Below are positions 60,802 to 64,000 of a DNA stretch of 64,000 nucleotides, in pieces. The translations under genes were made by a program, and so were the position numbers. Source of the stretch: Proteiniclasticum sp. (GTDB lineage Bacteria > Bacillota > Clostridia > Clostridiales > Clostridiaceae); the NCBI RefSeq assembly GCF_003514505.1, contig NZ_DOPX01000024.1, positions 61,009-125,008 on the forward strand, given 5' to 3'. The notes beneath the pieces were generated by a model. The model worked only from the letters and a program-made list of their open reading frames with translations, ran no database searches and was not told where the DNA came from. Each line of letters starts with the position of its first letter. Positions within the stretch are counted from its first letter, which is position 1.

Positions 60802-61356
60802 CTAACTCACCTTCCTGATGGTTTCAAAGGCTCTGGACCATAGAAGCACTTCATCCAGCATGGCGTTTGCATTTACTGCATGGTGTGCGCCAGGCTTAAA
60901 TACGGAGAAGTTCTCAAAGTCTGTGATCAGGGAAAAGGACACCATGGTTCGTACAGAAGCCAAAGAACGCTCTGCATTGATGCCTCTTAAGGACTGGATG
61001 GCAAAGGCGCCGCCAAGTCCGCCGTATCCAACATATCCTACTGCCTTGTTCTTGATTTCTCCATCAAGATAATCCAGGGCATTCTTGAATGCTCCGCCGA
61101 CAGAGCGGTTGTACTCTGGGGTGACAAATACATATCCGTCAAAAGAAGCAATCTTACCGAGCCATGCGCCTACGGCTGCCATCTGATCTTCGGAAGCAGC
61201 AGCACCCAGGAACGGAAGATTGTAGTCCTTGAGATCGACCAGTTCATACTCCACACCTTCATCCTGTCTTGCCACTGCAAAATCGTGGATCCACTTTCCT
61301 ACAGCTTCACCGTTTCTGCCTTCTCTTACACTACCAACAATGATTCCTATTTTCAT
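60802..61356 (-). CDS. NAD(P)H-dependent FMN reductase (flavodoxin-like)
   Basis: The 184-residue protein has the flavin phosphate loop GSVREGRNGEAVGKWI and VTPEYNRSVGGAFKNALDYL, the signature of the NADPH-dependent FMN reductase/azoreductase family. It could reduce quinones or azo compounds. It is first in the operon, with GGAGGAAC before the ATG, and its stop abuts the start of the VOC gene. Confidence 0.92.
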   Translation of the reverse strand: MKIGIIVGSVREGRNGEAVGKWIHDFAVARQDEGVEYELVDLKDYNLPFLGAAASEDQMAAVGAWLGKIASFDGYVFVTPEYNRSVGGAFKNALDYLDGEIKNKAVGYVGYGGLGGAFAIQSLRGINAERSLASVRTMVSFSLITDFENFSVFKPGAHHAVNANAMLDEVLLWSRAFETIRKVS

Positions 61357-61400
61357 GATGTTCCTCCAAATAAATTATATTTTAGTTTTTGTTTGCTAAA

Positions 61401-61461
61401 TTAGTCTACTTTTCAACTAACTTGAGATTATCATACTTCATTTTAGTCTACTTTTCAACTA
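61401..61461 (-). promoter_or_regulatory. Promoter of the reductase-dioxygenase operon with MarR boxes A and B
   Basis: Box A TTAGTCTACTTTTCAACTAA (61401-61420) and box B (61443-61461, 19 of 20 bases the same) start 42 bases apart, about four helical turns. On the reverse strand box B contains the -35 TTGAAA (61458-61453), followed after 17 bases by TATGAT (61435-61430). Box A lies just downstream of the start site. Confidence 0.82.
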
Positions 61462-61509
61462 CTTTTATCAAATTTATTTTATTTTTCTTTTTAATGCTGG
61501 ATAAATAGA

Positions 61510-61556
61510 AATGAAAAACCGATGAAGGCCATTGATTTTCAATGACTTTCATCGGT
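61510..61556 (-). terminator. Intrinsic terminator of the broken lipoprotein gene
   Basis: On the reverse strand ACCGATGAAAG-type sequence (61556-61546) pairs with CTTCATCGGT (61527-61518), with an inner ATTGA/TCAAT stem, followed by TTTTCATTTC. Confidence 0.78.
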
Positions 61557-61677
61557 GAATATAAATATGGATGTTACTGACTTATGAGGCAGCGGAATCA
61601 AGATTCTGATTTCAGCAGTTTTCTGCAGGAGAGTCTATTCGGGCTGAAAAGGGTCAGCTTCTATCGTGTCGGAGATG

Positions 61678-62076
61678 TTATTTGAAATCAGATAATTCTA
61701 TAGAAAAGTCATCATGCAGGTATACAGCGACCCACTGATCTGCTTCTGTGATATCCATCCTGTTTGTAAGAGATGAGTCGCTTCCATCAGGATTTTCACC
61801 GTAGACGACTTCAATCTCTTGAGGGGGGGGACTGTCAGAGATGAGAACGTTAAACCAAATCAATTCACCTTTATTGAAAGTGCCGTTTTCCTTGCTGAGT
61901 TCATAGCTGGAAAAGATCAGCCCTTCCATTTATACATTGACGCCGATGTATCCTATGTCATCAATGTCCCCAAGGGTAATATACGTTCCGGTCCGATCTC
62001 TTCCTGTAAAATGTTCCATAACGGTGCATCCGGAAAGAAAAAGCAGCATCAATATCATTGCGGTGAGTTTCTTCAT
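61678..62076 (-). pseudogene. Small lipoprotein gene interrupted by an in-frame TAA
   Basis: From an ATG at 62076 (behind GGAGGAG) the frame encodes MKKLTAMILMLLFLSGC, a lipoprotein signal with Cys17, then ends at TAA 61932-61930 after IGYIGVNV. The very next codon, ATG at 61929, continues in the same frame for 83 residues (MEGLIFSSYELSKENG to FSIELSDFK). One sense codon changed to TAA would explain this. Two separate genes are possible, but the second has no ribosome binding site or signal. Function is unknown. Confidence 0.65.
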
Positions 62077-62556
62077 TTCATCTCCTCCTCTGAGCGAATC
62101 TATAGATTTATATAAGCATATTATTAATTTCGATATAATAATAGTAATATGAAAAGGGGTAGAATATATAAAGAAGACTCGGAGATCGTAATACTCATGT
62201 GATTCTCATGGATGGTTTGAGGAGTCCTATATAAGGTTGAGAATGAACAATCAAAGAAACGCAACTTGCAAGAATCAGGTAAAGGAGAAACAAGATACTT
62301 TGAATATCAAATTTTATTCTGCCATCTATTGAAAGAGTAATGGTTACGTGCCTTATGGAAGATTCAAAATTGCCAGAATAATAATATTCATGGAAAATAA
62401 TAACAAATAAATTGTAAGTACCCGAAAAGAATGATAAAATAAACAATATTCTATAGAGAAGTTGTTCTGGCGTGGATTCCGTGTATCACAGTGATGCATG
62501 GAATTTTCTGATATCTGAGCTTCTAACTGGAAATGATAAACGGGGATGTGTTTAGT
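62077..62556. other. AT-rich intergenic region with no supported gene
   Basis: I see no convincing ORF. A reverse hydrophobic frame at 62195-62446 lacks a ribosome binding site. A partly paired element, ATTCCGTG with CATGGAAT (about 62476-62503), lies about 55 bases before the transporter start. The promoter of the transporter gene is not clear. Confidence 0.4.
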
Positions 62557-63927
62557 ATGGAAAATAAAAAAGAAAAGCGGGGACAGTTCTCGTCGAAGCT
62601 GGGCTTTGTCCTGGCAGCCTCTGGTTCTGCTGTGGGTCTTGGTAACTTATGGAGGTTTCCATTCACTGCTGGTGCCAATGGTGGAGGAGCCTTTGTTCTG
62701 GTGTATTTTGTGATTCTTTTTATCATCGGATTTACGTTAATGCTGGGAGAACTGTCCATGGGACGTGCCACCATGCTGTCACCCATTGGTGCATATAGAA
62801 AGCTGAAATCAAAGTATGCCTGGATTGGTGTGTTAGGTGTAGCTGCTGGTTTTCTTATCCTCTCTTTTTACAGCGTCATTGGTGGATGGGTCATCCGGTA
62901 CCTGGTGAAAGCTGTATCCGGGGATTTCAATGTGACAGATGGCGCAGTGCTTGGAGGGCTCTTCACGGATTTCATTCAGAATCCTCTGGAGCCTCTTGTG
63001 TATCATGGCATTTTCATGGCACTGACGGTGTTTATTGTCATAGGGGGTGTCGCCAAAGGAATAGAGCGCTACAGTAAAATTATGATGCCTTCACTATTTG
63101 TCATGCTGATCCTTCTCATGATCCGTTCCCTGACGCTTCCAGGAGCCATGGAGGGTGTGAAGTTTCTCCTGATTCCTGATTTTTCGAAAATCAATGCAGA
63201 AGTGATTCTTGCAGCCATGGGTCAGGTGTTCTTCTCCTTAAGCCTTGGGATGGGGACCATGATCACCTATGGCAGTTACCTTGATAAAGAACAGAACTTG
63301 ATCTCCAGTGCCATGGAGATTCCGCTCATCGATACCATCGTCGCTTTGGTGGCTGGTCTTGTGATTCTGCCTGCTGTTTTTTCCTTTGGGTTCAATCCGG
63401 AAGGGGGACCTGGGCTTTTATTCATCACGCTTCCTGCGGTTTTTTCCCAGATGCCTCTAGGAAGTATTTTTGCAGTGATCTTTTTTGTTCTGGTGCTCTT
63501 CGCTGCTCTGACTTCCTCCATTTCCATCCTGGAAGTGGTGGTGTCCTATGCAGTGGATGAAAGAGGCTGGTCCAGAAAATTCTCCACTGTGACCTTGGCT
63601 GCGGTGATCTTTGTCATGGGGATTCCCTCTTCACTGGGACAGGGACTCTGGTCCCACGTAAGATTCTTTGGCCGGGACATTCTGGACAACGTGGACTTTC
63701 TTGCAAGCAATGTCTTCCTGCCGCTAGGCGGACTTCTCATGTGCCTCTTCATTGGTTGGGTCTGGGGAGTGGACAAAGCCATCGATGAAGTGACAAACCA
63801 TGGGAAACTTTCCTTCCCTCTGAAAGGGTTCTGGACAGTGATGATCAAGTATGTGGCCCCAGTTGGTATTTTGTTTGTTTTCGCTCAAGCCACAGGGCTG
63901 CTGGAGCTGATTTTAGGCGCTAAATAA
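62557..63927 (+). CDS. SNF-family sodium-dependent transporter
   Basis: The 456-residue protein has the neurotransmitter:sodium symporter signature right after a basic N-terminus: LGFVLAASGSAVGLGNLWRFP. About eleven membrane helices follow, as in prokaryotic LeuT/MhsT relatives, which import amino acids with sodium. GQVFFSLSLGMGTMITYGSY covers the conserved helix 6 region. The start at 62557 is preferred over 62533 because GGGGATG lies upstream and the family core begins soon after. Confidence 0.92.
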   Translation: MENKKEKRGQFSSKLGFVLAASGSAVGLGNLWRFPFTAGANGGGAFVLVYFVILFIIGFTLMLGELSMGRATMLSPIGAYRKLKSKYAWIGVLGVAAGFLILSFYSVIGGWVIRYLVKAVSGDFNVTDGAVLGGLFTDFIQNPLEPLVYHGIFMALTVFIVIGGVAKGIERYSKIMMPSLFVMLILLMIRSLTLPGAMEGVKFLLIPDFSKINAEVILAAMGQVFFSLSLGMGTMITYGSYLDKEQNLISSAMEIPLIDTIVALVAGLVILPAVFSFGFNPEGGPGLLFITLPAVFSQMPLGSIFAVIFFVLVLFAALTSSISILEVVVSYAVDERGWSRKFSTVTLAAVIFVMGIPSSLGQGLWSHVRFFGRDILDNVDFLASNVFLPLGGLLMCLFIGWVWGVDKAIDEVTNHGKLSFPLKGFWTVMIKYVAPVGILFVFAQATGLLELILGAK

Positions 63928-64000
63928 AATAAACTTAACTTAAGTTCACTTATAGTAAAAAGGCATCCATATCACAATGAACTGCTCCCTGTCAAGTGGA

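Noticed and set aside
62195..62446. Reverse hydrophobic ORF of 83 codons
   Set aside because: No ribosome binding site, biased AT-rich composition, and no neighbour or family support.

Overview
The window looks like chromosome from a motile, Gram-positive, low-to-mid GC Firmicute, most likely a clostridial relative. The reasons are the gene order of the large flagellar cluster, strong AGGAGG-type ribosome binding sites, an LPxTG sortase substrate, a lipoprotein with an LAAC lipobox, PTS sugar uptake and many intrinsic terminators. I saw no tRNA, rRNA, insertion sequence, phage gene or CRISPR array. The genus cannot be fixed from this sequence alone.

Positions 1-22222 hold one long co-directional flagellar cluster. 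It runs flgC (partial), fliE, fliF, fliG, fliH, fliI, fliJ, fliK, flgD, a TIGR02530-type gene, flgE, flbD, motA, motB, fliL, fliO, fliP, fliQ, fliR, flhB, flhA, flhF, flhG, a PilZ c-di-GMP receptor, fliA (sigma-D), a SwrB-like gene, a small overlapping membrane gene and two FlgF/FlgG-type rod genes. Most genes overlap or are separated by only a few bases, so the set builds the basal body, export apparatus, hook, motor and late sigma factor. The C-ring genes fliM and fliN/fliY and all che genes are absent from the stretch shown. A sigma-D-like promoter, which is also an inverted repeat, sits before flbD-motAB.

Positions 22278-27444 are a sucrose regulon: fructokinase (reverse), a LacI-type regulator, sucrose PTS EIIBC and sucrose-6-phosphate hydrolase, with three GAACCGGTTC-type operators. 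After one orphan gene comes a reverse Mga-type regulator divergent from a 2420-residue wall-anchored adhesin with 14 SpaA/Cna-B repeats (29913-37175). A GGDEF-EAL gene with a frameshifted 3' end and a DMT-family permease follow, both reverse.

Positions 40606-50672 look like an envelope-related region. A PEP-synthase-like phosphotransferase without the PEP barrel is coupled to a PlsY-like acyltransferase and a LolD/FtsX-type ABC exporter. Next come an autoregulated TetR gene, a GPH-type symporter and a GT-B-like protein. Positions 50933-58263 carry a binding-protein ABC importer (FbpABC/AfuABC type), a YesM/YesN-type two-component system and a HAD phosphatase. Together these suggest uptake of a phosphorylated or anionic nutrient.

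The last part is mostly on the reverse strand. It has a CD3324-type HTH gene plus a DUF1062 gene under what looks like an ermC-style leader-peptide translational attenuator (58909-59076). It also has a MarR, VOC dioxygenase and FMN reductase regulon with three shared operator boxes, a lipoprotein gene broken by an in-frame stop, and a forward sodium-dependent SNF-family transporter. The attenuator is the observation I would check first. The ATT-start or frameshift junction at 20453-20476 and the dikinase-like/PlsY-like module come next.
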